Below, one piece after another: positions 55,501 to 64,000 of a stretch of 64,000 nucleotides of DNA. The notes under the pieces were generated by a model that was not told the origin of the DNA, made no database searches, and saw only the letters and a program-made list of their open reading frames with translations. Source of the DNA: Fratercula arctica (taxonomy: Eukaryota > Chordata > Aves > Charadriiformes > Alcidae); the NCBI GenBank assembly GCA_947846985.1, contig CANTUZ010000026.1, positions 55,720,730 through 55,784,729 of the forward strand. The letters run 5' to 3'. Position numbers and translations under genes: made by a program. The first letter of the stretch is position 1, and every line of letters begins with the position of its first letter.

Positions 55501-58059
55501 GTCTTTACCTCATGAGTATATCTCCTTAGTCTCTCAGGTTTTTCAGTCTTTTTGCCTGTAAGGCTATTTATGTAGTGATAGGAGGAGGGACAATGGTCTT
55601 AAACTAGAGCAGGGTAGGTTTAGATTAGACATTAGGAAGAAGTTCTTTACAATGAGGGTGGTGAGGCACTGAACAGGTTGCTCAGAGAGGTGGTGGAGGC
55701 CCCATCCCTGGAGACATTCAAGGCCAGGCTTGATGAGGCTCTGAGCAACCTGATCTAGTTGAAGATGTCCCTGCTCACTGCAAGGGGGTTGGACTAGGTG
55801 ACCTAAAGATGTCCCTTCCAACCCAACACATTCTATGATTCTGTGATTCTATGATTCTATTTAATCTTGTCTGCTTCATCTGGGGGAGAAAGTCCATACC
55901 ATTCACTGGCGAGCGCAGACCGACTGTGCACACAGTGTTCCCTTGCCACAAAGTGAGAATGGGAAAGCTTCTGAGTGGCCACTGTTCCACTCATCTATTT
56001 GCAATAGGAATGACTTTTACAAGGTTGTTTGGCTTGTCTAGAGGAAGGATTCCCCTTTCCTTCCCAGTAAGGTAAGGTCAAACTTCATTATTCAGGCCAG
56101 TCTCAGAGGAAAAGTTTTCTCCCAAAGCCGAAGCAGTTGTGCTGGCCATATTTCTTTTTAGGATAGACCTGTGAAATCCTGTCACTGTGGAATCTGATCT
56201 GCTGTTAGAGGCTGACTTTATTCCAACCATGGAATATCTATGTGAAAGTTTGCTAACTGGAATTACGTCCTTGTTATGACAAGGCAAAAATGGTTTAAAG
56301 TGTACTATGCTTGTAACTAAATGAGTTCCTCCCTATCTCAACTTAAAAATTCAAGTTCTGCCTTTATGTGTGCCTGCCTTATTGCTAAATTTATACCACC
56401 TTTGTTTTCAGAGAGCTGCCGTTGTACTCTGTTAGTACACATCCTCACCTGTACTTCCAGATGTGAAGATATACATAGCTGTGTTTCTTGTGTTAGTGAC
56501 AAATTTAAGGTGAGATGGAACAGGGTGGTCTGGCACCTTGTCTAGTTTGTCTGGTATAGTGTGAACATGCTGGAAAGGAGAACTGGTGCTCATCAGCCAG
56601 ACAGCAACATTATTTTCCAAGAGATGAAAAATAAATTCTTTCTCTATTGATGCCAAACAATCTGCCAAGTTAAAAAAAAATATGCTTAATATTAAAATAA
56701 TTAGAACTACAGACCTGATTGCCTACACTGGAATTATATACCCTACCACTGCATACAGTGAACCTATCACAGCCTGCAGCAGGACTAACACACCTATTGG
56801 ACAGTGAAAAAAAAATCACAGTGTTTAATTTCCCCATACTCCTCACATGGCTTTAATTCTAATAGGTAAAACTCCCTGATCTTACGTGGTGACACTAATA
56901 TATAGGATTTAATTTAATTGATATGCTACAACATACGTTTTAAAGCTTGGTACACATACCAGCTGATGAGCCCTCATGGGTTCATACGTAATTATGGAAG
57001 TATTGCCAACCTATATTAAGGATGGAAGAAGAGGAGGAGAAAGATTAAGTAAATTTCCCAGTACTACATAGTATGCCAGTAAGAGGGCCAAAATTACAGC
57101 TCAGCATGCTGTTCCCTCCTCCAAGCAATGCTATCTTGGGACCACTACTTTAAAGTAGTTAAAAAGTAAACATAAATTTGTATGTGAAAATTTTGAGCTG
57201 AAGGAATTCACCACTAACAAAGGGAATCTGAGTCTTCATGTAGTCAGTGGTTTGTATCTACATAAACCAATAGATAGAAATGGAAATGAGATGAGTCTAA
57301 AGTATCTCCCCAGGCGGCTCACTTGCTGATACATGACTGTTTCTGCTGGTATATTGTCCAGTATTTGGAGAGTTTCAGATTTAACCCTTTTATTATACTA
57401 ATTAGTTCCACATATTTTTGGTGCAGATACACTTGAAATTTAAACAGGACTTTTTTAGCCAGCATCTGTGTATCTATATATGAAGTGCTTGCAGCTTTAA
57501 ATGGCTCTGGTTTTCTATTTTTGATAAAAAGCATAAGGCAGTAGAAATTCCATATTAAGTCAAACACGATACAGAACTTACCTTCTCCTATCACCAATGC
57601 TTTTGCTGCACATATATCAACGCAGTGCAGGAGAGATCTAGAGTGCACATTGAAGTTAAGAAAGGCCACCACACAGCCCAGCTTGGCCAGCCCAAACCAG
57701 ACATGGATGAAGTCAGGTCCGTTACCCATCAGCAGGGCCACAGTGTCGCCTTTTTTCAGATTCCCATAGTGTAGCAAAACCTGTGCTACCCTGTTACTCC
57801 TTCTGTCCACATCCTGATAGGTGTGCACCTTCCCTTCGTAGATGAGGAATGGCTTGTGGGGAATCTTTCCCACTCTCTGCATGAAAAGGTCAATTATGGA
57901 GAGAATTCCATTGCTTGCCCGTTTCTTTACCATTGCCTTTAATCTCTTCCGCCTCAAGAAATAAATCAGATCTTCCCAGAAATACGGGAAAAAGATCTTC
58001 AGAGAGACACACAGCACCACTATTCCTCCAGCAATTGTCGAAAGCCACGTGCACAGCAT
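40353..58059 (-). CDS. SLC27A6: SLC27A6-like fatty acid transport protein, tandem copy B (complete, 10 exons)
   Basis: Membrane-associated long-chain fatty acid transporter and acyl-CoA synthetase of the SLC27/FATP family. It couples fatty acid uptake to ATP-dependent CoA thioester formation. Coding exons are 58059-57582, 56661-56449, 55371-55213, 53582-53458, 49965-49771, 48428-48338, 46101-45903, 45518-45421, 43598-43468 and 40529-40353. All junctions are GT/AG and phases agree, giving 621 codons plus TAA; human FATP6 is about 619. Visible features are an N-terminal hydrophobic segment (about residues 5-28), the AMP-binding motif [14 protein letters not shown] (223-236), a second ATP-site motif YGSTEG (363-368), TGD (464-466), the family signature [15 protein letters not shown] (480s-490s) and C-terminus GEIRL. 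SLC27A2 is the nearest alternative, but block-by-block similarity and exon phases favour SLC27A6. No frameshift or internal stop is seen, so it is probably functional. It lies about 22.6 kb upstream of copy A on the same strand. The symbol may need a paralogue suffix. Confidence 0.9.
40530..43467 (-). other. Intron 9 of copy B
   Basis: About 2.9 kb of AT-rich sequence without recognised repeats apart from A-rich stretches near 41630-41680. Confidence 0.75.
43468..43598 (-). CDS. SLC27A6: Copy B exon 9
   Basis: Acceptor TTTTTTTTAG; donor GTAAGA after ATCATG; 131 nt ending in phase 0. It encodes [15 protein letters not shown] and [13 protein letters not shown] of the C-terminal domain. Confidence 0.88.
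43599..45420 (-). other. Intron 8 of copy B
   Basis: About 1.8 kb of AT-rich sequence. Nothing recognised. Confidence 0.75.
45421..45518 (-). CDS. SLC27A6: Copy B exon 8
   Basis: Acceptor TTTTCAACAG; donor GTAAGA. The 98 nt complete the split Arg codon and encode [14 protein letters not shown], the FATP/VLACS signature, then [12 protein letters not shown]. Not visible as a long ORF. Confidence 0.87.
45519..45902 (-). other. Intron 7 of copy B
   Basis: Short intron (384 nt) between exons 7 and 8. Nothing else recognised. Confidence 0.85.
45903..46101 (-). CDS. SLC27A6: Copy B exon 7
   Basis: Acceptor GGCCTGTAG; donor GTGCGG after ACTTTCAG. The 199 nt carry phase 1 to phase 2. It encodes [16 protein letters not shown], the TGDLL motif and RVGDTF, the adenylate-domain hinge region. 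Confidence 0.88.
46102..48337 (-). other. Intron 6 of copy B
   Basis: About 2.2 kb of AT-rich sequence. An 88-codon plus-strand frame at 46502-46768 has no recognised similarity and is not called. Confidence 0.7.
48338..48428 (-). CDS. SLC27A6: Copy B exon 6 (short, 91 nt)
   Basis: Acceptor TTTAG; donor GTAAGA after CTCACAG. It reads [18 protein letters not shown] then [13 protein letters not shown], which fits the FATP block SxFxLIKYD...DExGxC. Too short for simple ORF detection, it was found by fitting the phases of exons 5 and 7. Confidence 0.85.
48429..49770 (-). other. Intron 5 of copy B
   Basis: About 1.3 kb. Holds a short GGTT/TTGG simple repeat near 49725-49755 next to the exon 5 donor. 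Confidence 0.8.
49771..49965 (-). CDS. SLC27A6: Copy B exon 5
   Basis: Acceptor TGTTCACAG; donor GTAAAT; 195 nt, phase 0 at both ends. It encodes [21 protein letters not shown] and the ATP-site motif FYGSTEGN, where other family members read YAATEGN or similar. Confidence 0.88.
52482..52538. repeat. 19-bp tandem repeat, three copies
   Basis: Three units built on TGTTTTCTGTGGTACA, at 52482, 52501 and 52520; the third is diverged. Confidence 0.85.
52789..52860. repeat. Perfect 23-bp inverted repeat with nested palindrome
   Basis: Arm 52789-52811 is the exact reverse complement of 52838-52860, with a 26-nt spacer. The first arm also forms a 10-bp inverted repeat (TACTTTGGCT with AGCCAAAGTA at 52812-52821). 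A further partial copy (AGCTTTATACAGG) follows at 52863. Confidence 0.93.
53458..53582 (-). CDS. SLC27A6: Copy B exon 4
   Basis: Acceptor CCACCTAG; donor GTAAGT after CCCAGT. The 125 nt match exon 4 of copy A in length. It encodes [15 protein letters not shown] and [10 protein letters not shown], the most conserved block shared with copy A and the mammalian gene. Confidence 0.9.
53583..55212 (-). other. Intron 3 of copy B
   Basis: About 1.6 kb. Contains a poly(A) run of about 23 near 53653-53675 and a 17-bp tandem duplication (AGTTACTCACCAAATAG) at 55124-55156. Confidence 0.8.
55213..55371 (-). CDS. SLC27A6: Copy B exon 3
   Basis: Acceptor TTTGACAG; donor GTAATA. The 159 nt match exon 3 of copy A exactly in length and phase. 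It begins GLPKAAI, completing the AMP-binding motif, and contains the TLPLYH block ending GCIELG. The middle (about 15 residues after THLRAL) differs strongly from copy A. Confidence 0.88.
55573..55860 (+). mobile_element. CR1 LINE 3' fragment in intron 2 of copy B
   Basis: Antisense to the host gene. Starts near GTGATAGGAGGAGGGACAAT, runs through the ORF2 tail and 3' UTR, and ends in several TTCTATGATTCTGTGATT repeats. It is absent from intron 2 of copy A, so it inserted after duplication or was lost there. Confidence 0.92.
56449..56661 (-). CDS. SLC27A6: Copy B exon 2 (AMP-binding motif, first half)
   Basis: Acceptor TTGGCAG; donor GTGAGG after TCTGGAAGTACAG. The 213 nt keep phase 1. It encodes residues 160-230 and ends inside YIFTSGST, the phosphate-binding loop of the AMP-binding domain. 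The linker before the loop is poorly conserved relative to copy A. Confidence 0.88.
56662..57581 (-). other. Intron 1 of copy B
   Basis: About 0.92 kb, ten-fold shorter than intron 1 of copy A. Nothing recognised. Confidence 0.8.
57582..58059 (-). CDS. SLC27A6: Copy B exon 1 (codons 1-159, phase 1 end)
   Basis: It starts at the ATG opening MLCTW, which aligns with the start of copy A and of human FATP6. The -3 position is A. Donor is GTAAGT after GGAGAAG. It encodes the N-terminal hydrophobic anchor, the FFPYFW block and the conserved [15 protein letters not shown] and [12 protein letters not shown] segments. The ATG is preceded at 2 nt by a C-rich tract ending in AAG, which resembles a splice acceptor, so the 5' UTR may lie in a separate upstream exon. 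Confidence 0.88.
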
Positions 58060-61000
58060 GCTTGGGGGGGAAATAATAGATTATGTATTTCAGAGATATA
58101 AAATACAGTACATTAGTATAATTAATAATGATTTTTAAGACAGAGACTGGAAGTTAATAATGTAATTACAATTCCACCAATTAATCTGAGAACTTTTTAA
58201 AATACCATATTGAAGTTTACTAGACTATAAAGGACCAGAACAATATAAAAAAGAAAATGGGAGTGAAGAGCAAGGAAGATTGTGCAGTTCATAAAGACAG
58301 AGGAGTTAATTCAGAGTAAAGAATGTGTCCAGGATGACCGTAGAATGAAAAACACATTGACAATTAAATACAAGAAGGAAATTTAGAAATTCTAGAAGTA
58401 TACAGAAAACAAAGAAAAGAAGATATAAATGCAGGAAACAATTTGGCACTTTTTTTTTTTTTTTTTAACTTGGAGTAAAAAATTTGGAAACAATTAAATC
58501 ATATAGTATTGTATGTATATTATGAAAGTGTGTTAAACATCATGCATCTGTAAGTTGCTGCCTGAGTTGTTTTTTTGGTCCAATAGAATTTGAGACCATC
58601 ATCTAATCCTCCACAGATTTGAAAAGTCTGATGAACATACACAAATTTCAGGCAATATAGTGTGAACCTTCTGCATTTTCTGAAGTAGCCAGTTTTCGCC
58701 TTAGTATTTTCTGACATTTGCAATAAATGGTGTTTAATAACTTTGCATTATTTATATTATTTTCATTATTTACAATAGTACCCTGAAGTCTCAAACAAAA
58801 TGCACAAGCATTTACTAAGATTTGTCAAAAAACCTTTCTAGCATAACAATGATTAGCCTTGTTAATGTATTTCAGGCAACCATTAATTGCCATATTTTCA
58901 AATGGTCATAGAGGAGAGCTTGTGAAGATCATGCAGGACCCCTACAACTTGATATGTGTAACATTGACGAGTCTCCTTTTTAAAGTTTCAGCCATCATTA
59001 CTACAAGTATTTGAAACATCTTATGTGACAATCTAGGATTCAGCAACACTTCAGCAGTTTGGGAGGCTTTTCTAAATGACGTTGCCTCCACTGTTGTTTA
59101 GAAATATTTTACTGACAAGCTGTACTTGTTCATCAAGCTTGTTTCCATTTTTAACAATACTCAGTAAATATACTAACTTGTGGATATTTTGCAGCAAGCA
59201 GGAACTTGTATGTACTGTAAAGCATATATAATATTGTATGGGTAAAAAAGCAGCTAAAACCCAAAAGTGTTGTGGCATTAATTGCATACAAACATATAAA
59301 TCAGGTTAAAGTATGTAATGCATGACATTTTAAAATCCTAAAGAAAATTTTTAAACCCAGCACTTTCTGAACTCTCTAGTTTGTAAAGTGACATTCTTAG
59401 TTCTCCTGAAGTCAGCAGATTATTCATCTTTATTATGTCATGCCACAGGCAATTTTTTTTTTCTTTCATATATTAAAAAAATGAAGGTAGCTACAAGTTT
59501 ACTCTTACAATAGATGTGTCATTAAAATACCTTGTGTTTCACTTCGTATGGCTCCCTCATTGACTTTTGAGCTTTCTCAGAATGTTTAGTGGCCGAGAGC
59601 ACAAACAGAAGACCTCATGACTTTCACGGGTACTAAATTCTCCTCAACTATGACTTGGAAACATTTACCAGTTTTTCTTTGCCACATGTACAAGCATGCA
59701 AGATTCACTATAGCTCCACACAGTAAATTTAGCTCTAGGGGAAGTCTAAATGGCAGAGTTTATAAACAGAACCAATAAACACATAGGCATACTCTTAAGA
59801 GGAAAAAAAAAAAAAAAAGATGATGACACAAGACTTGGCTCAGCCCTAGTTTTCTTTTAGGCAAGATCAGAAGTAAACTCAATAAATAATAGGCTGGCTA
59901 TAGCCTTCTTATATTACTTCTATTGCCAAATATAGCCATGGTGTATAAGTGAGAACACATAGTAGAATAAAACATACAAAAGACTAAAGCAGGCTACATG
60001 AAACAGTTTTGGTCTGCAGAGTTGTTTCAGGATTAATTTAGGTTCACCCTTTTCATACTTGAGTGTGCACGGAAAGGCCCACCAGTCCCTTGTTTTAGAA
60101 TTGTTTATGGGACAGAAATATTGTTTATGGGACAGAAAAATATGTTAAACACAGGAAATGAAAAATGAAGAATATTTGTTAGAATATTCTTCTAATATTA
60201 GAATGTTCAATAGAAGGAATGAATATTAGGAAAGAGTGACTGTTAAGGAAGAGTATGCTCCTCTCTGAGTGAGGCTACTTACAGTCAGCTGCAGTCCTGT
60301 AGCCATCCTGCCATGACCTGCCCTACACCTAGAATGACAAGCTTGATATCTGCTTTTGTCTTCAGTACCCTGGCGGTACCACCTGGCTTACTTTTGATAC
60401 TGGACTTTAAGATTCTCCAAAACATTCCCAAAAGGAACATGCACAGGAATTTAATCCACACTCCAAACAAAGGAGCTGCTCAGAACAGTGAAATATTTTC
60501 TTAAATCTAGACAAATTCAAGGCACTTTGAAAAAAGTAATTATTTATACACTGTGATGAATAGCTTGGAATTTATCTGTAAATGGAGACAACTCAGTTGT
60601 TCCCAATCTTATCAATGCATGCTTAATTTGCGGTCCAAGCGAAACCTTTGTATTCTTACAATATCATCTACTGTCAAGTTTTGGCGTGGTTTGGTTTGGG
60701 GTATTTTTTGTGAAGGTCTTCTGTCAAAGGAAAAAATAAATGCTTGAAATCTGACTGTGTTATCTCTCCTTTGAGTTCATTTCACTGAGTTTCACACAGT
60801 GGAATTTTGCTGCCTGTGTATCTAGATTTGTATCTCTACAAGATACCTCAAGCAATTAGCTTGAAATAACTGAGTAATTCCTTCAGCCTTGTTTTAATTA
60901 ATGAGCAGTCTGGTATTTCCAGTCCTTAGTCTTCATTTGTTTATCTGATGAGAGTCATTGTATGCCAAAAAGTACTACTCTAATGAAAACTGACTGCTAG

Positions 61001-62693
61001 CTCTCCTCAGTCTGAACTCCGTTTCTCTTTGCTTGGCTCTGGTCTGGGGTTATTCTCGTAGAAAAAGGGAAAACAAAACAGAGCTGCCACCTCAGACACA
61101 GAGCTACTACACGTCCACAGATTTTCGGGCACATGTGGAGTAGCTCTGGGAGGCAGGGGATGTACTGGAGAGAGAACACAGGAGGCATGCAGTCAGTTAA
61201 AGAGGACTATCCTCACATGTTCTCCATTTCCAGGGGAATGTAACCAGCCTGTGTGTTGGCCCCGATGTCAAGTTCATGTCCTAGTTCTGTGAGGTATCTG
61301 AGGTGTCTCTGAAATACCTGAGACAGAAGTAGCCTTTTAATAGCCTTAGTTTTTTCAACATTTGCTCCATAGCCTCTGCTTTGAAATTTGGAAGTAAAAA
61401 ATTGTAGTTGAATTCAAGAAAATTCATCACAAAACTCACTGATTTTGGTTTTTTTTCTTTTTTTTTTTTTGTGCTATAGAGTCAGAAAGTAGGGAAACAT
61501 GGAGGTTTGTTTACTTACCCTCTCTGCTTTGTTCTTCTTTGTGTTTTTTCAGCTTTTCCTCTGAAATCACAAGGATTGAAAACATTTACTTTTAATGAAA
61601 ATTGAGATTCTTAAGTATCTCTGGTTATTTAGAGCTTGAGCTTGAAGTAAAACACAAAAGACTTAGAAAGTAGTCAATGGTATGGAAATGCAGGATTAAC
61701 TATTTTGCAGTATTTGGGCAACAACATGAATAATGACAAACAGGAATACAATGAACCCAAACATTCCCTAAGAATTTAAGTGAATATTCTGTTTTCCAAG
61801 TAATCTACCAACTTTTTCAGTAAAACAGCATGCTACCTTTGCTAAAAGCAATCTAATCAATAGTCAGCAAAAGTTCAGTTTTGAAGCTCGCCACACTGTT
61901 TAATTAATAGGAATAGATTAAGATGTTTATCTGACTGAGGCAGAGAAGACAGAGGAGACAACTTCAGAAAAGTATAATGCCAGCGAATTAAGGAGTGAGT
62001 CTGATACGACTTCAGATACATACAGTGAGCATTGTTTTGTGTAAATAATAAGAAATTACCTACAAAAGAAATTTGAACATTATAATTTAGCTAAACTCAT
62101 AACCAGTGCTTTTTTTTCAGCATCCAAATGATAAGTAAACAAATATTTTCTTACCAACTTTTTGATTTTATATTTTGATTTGTGTCCTGTATTCAGTTGG
62201 ATGCTTTCTACCTCTGTGTATCATTCATAGGAAGGTTGCATGGATGATCTGAGTATGTTCATTTTATCCAAGCAGGTGTTCTCTTGAAGCTCCACACCCA
62301 TGGTGTCTGACTGGTGACTGCATGCCTAGACATACAACTGAAGACTCCTTTCTGTCTCCTGGATGTCCCAGGTCTCCTGTTCTCTAGTACCTCAACTTTG
62401 CTGCTATCTTTGAGCACGTGACTGAAAGGGAATTGGATATTGTATCTTGGAACACAGTATGTTTGCTGACTGTATTGAGGGTTAATTGTTAAAAGAGAAA
62501 GAAATCAGTTATGCTCTGCTAGTTTATATGCTTAAAAGGACCATAAGCAGCAAGACGTAGAGCAAGGAAACTACTAATCTGTTGAAACGACTCTTTCAGT
62601 GTAACAGAAGAAGCTTAGTGATGTTTTGTGTACTCCTAAATACAATACATTCAGTATACAGCAAACATTTGATATATCTGAGGATAGAGTGAA
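58060..62693. other. Upstream flank of copy B
   Basis: AT-rich, with no CpG island and no recognised gene. Contains poly(T) near 58449-58466, poly(A) near 59801-59818 and a 20-bp tandem duplication at 60101-60140. Any promoter or 5' UTR exon of copy B should lie here or further right, but I cannot locate it. Confidence 0.55.
60101..60140. repeat. 20-bp tandem duplication
   Basis: TTGTTTATGGGACAGAAA repeated at a 20-nt period. Confidence 0.85.
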
Positions 62694-63328
62694 TTCTCAG
62701 CAAGTTTGCTGATGACACAAAGCTGGGAGGGGTGGCTGACACAGCAGAAGGCTGTGCCACCATATAGCGAGACCTGGACAGGCCAGAGAGTTGGGCAGAG
62801 AGAAACTTTATGAACTTCAACGAGGGCAAGTGTAGGGTGCTGCACCTGGGGAGGAATAACCCCATGCAGCAGTACAGGTTGGGGGCTGACCTGCTGGAGA
62901 GCAGCTCGGTGGAAAGAGACCTGGGAGTCCTGGTGGACAACAGGATGACCATGAGCCAGCAAAGTGCCCTTGTGGCCGAGAAGGCCAATGGCATCCTGGG
63001 GTGCATCAAGAAGAGTGTGGCCAGCAGGTCGAGGGAGGTCATTCTCCCCCTCTCCTCTGCCTTGGTGAGGCTGCTCCTGGAGTACTGTGTCCAGTTCTGG
63101 GCTCCCTGGTTCAAGAAGGACAGGGAACTGCTGGAGAGGGTACAGCAAAGGGCTACCAAGATGATGAGGGGACTGGAACACCTCTCTTATGAAGAAAGGC
63201 TGAGGGATTTGGGTCTCTTCAGTCTGGAAAAAACACAACTGAGGGGGGGACCTTATCAATGCTTATAAATACTTAAAGGGTGGGTGTCAGGAGGATGGGG
63301 CCAGGCTCTTTTCAGTGGTGCCTAGTGC
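62694..63328 (+). mobile_element. CR1 LINE internal fragment, truncated at both ends
   Basis: Plus-strand ORF2 segment: [28 protein letters not shown] [45 protein letters not shown]. It has one frame break near 63245. It stops at about GTGGTGCCTAGTG and lacks the RFRL...LEVF tail and 3' UTR. Confidence 0.9.
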
Positions 63329-63436
63329 TTGGAGGACATAATTATGGGCTGGTCTTATGGTACACTGGCACTTTACAGAAAGATTGGACAATCATCCTGA
63401 TTGGGGGAAAATATTAAGAAGCTGTAAAGGAGATCC

Positions 63437-63835
63437 CCTCTGCTCAGCACCCATCAGGCCTCATCAAGCACTAGGTCCCATTTGGGGTCCTGGGCAGGAG
63501 GGAGGCCAAGAAACCAGAAGGGAGGCTCAGTGGAGGCAAGGAAGGGTCTGTGGGGCTGAGGCTGGTTCAGCATGGAGCAGAGAGGGTGTTGGGGCACCTC
63601 ATAGCACACCCCGGTGCCTATGGGGAAGGCATCAAGGGGATGGAGACAGGCGCTTGGCAGCACTGCCTGGTGGGAGGGTGAGAGACGGTGGCATCTCCTG
63701 AAAGTGGAGAGGTTCAGGCTGGAGATAAGGAATGAACCCCCAAATCCCTGTGAGGATCATGAAGCACTGGAGAGGGTAACCCCGAGAGGAGGTGGGATCC
63801 CAGAGCCTGGAGGTCTTCAAGACCTGAGTGTCCCA
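63437..63835 (+). mobile_element. Diverged older CR1-like fragment
   Basis: Weak resemblance to CR1 ORF2 C-terminus: GTTCAGCATGGAGCAGAG (as in GLFSLEKR), ACCTCATAGCA, AGGTTCAGGCTGGAGATAAG (as in RFxLEIR) and GGTGGGATCCCAGAGCCTGG. Heavily mutated, with no intact frame. Confidence 0.55.
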
Positions 63836-64000
63836 AGCCAGAGCACAACTGTCACAAGCCCGTGAGGGGATGCTCACTCAAGTCCCAGAAGATATGCATT
63901 GCCAGTGGGAAACGGAGCAAAGGTTTCTAAAGGTGCAACATCTTCCCTAAGCTGCCATGTCAAAAACCCACTTTCCTGTTTCCCTTGGTTGAGCAGCTTT

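Noticed and set aside
4487..58059. Assignment of the two genes to SLC27A2 (FATP2)
   Set aside because: Both families share the domain order, but the LFPYFW start, the [15 protein letters not shown] and [10 protein letters not shown] blocks and the GEIRL terminus fit SLC27A6 better.
62596..63259. Minus-strand frames of 187 and 202 codons
   Set aside because: They are antisense to the CR1 ORF2 fragment and have no independent support.

Overview
The window looks like a bird nuclear chromosome. It is AT-rich and intron-rich, and its only clear interspersed repeats are CR1 LINE fragments. Several of these end in the ATTCTATGATTCT-type octamer tail usual in birds. No bacterial, viral or organellar gene organisation is visible.

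Two related genes lie head to tail on the minus strand. Both encode SLC27-family fatty acid transport proteins / acyl-CoA synthetases. By length, exon phases, the residues around the AMP-binding motif and the C-terminus ending GEIRL, the best family match is SLC27A6 (FATP6). The right copy (copy B, CDS 58059 to 40353) is complete. I reconstructed ten exons with canonical GT/AG junctions and consistent phases, giving 621 codons plus a stop, about the usual family length. The left copy (copy A) starts at 17708 in a CpG island. It shows exons 1 to 4 (324 codons) and runs off the left edge. Copy A looks like the conserved parental gene. Copy B looks like a diverged but intact tandem paralogue without a CpG island.

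Layout: 1-4522 intron 4 of copy A; 4523-17708 exons 4 to 1 of copy A; about 17.2-18.6 kb CpG island and promoter; 18.6-40.3 kb intergenic spacer, with five CR1 fragments packed into 32.1-38.6 kb; 40353-58059 copy B; 58.1-64 kb upstream flank of copy B, with two CR1 pieces at the right end.

The most interesting signal is uneven divergence between the copies. The 3' half of exon 1 is about 87% identical at nucleotide level and 92% at protein level, with no gaps. The rest of exon 1 and exon 2 are far more diverged. This suggests gene conversion or very local constraint. Other structural oddities are a nested 23-bp inverted repeat in intron 4 of copy B, a 130-bp direct repeat whose end coincides with a CR1 5' breakpoint, and a 24-base G run.
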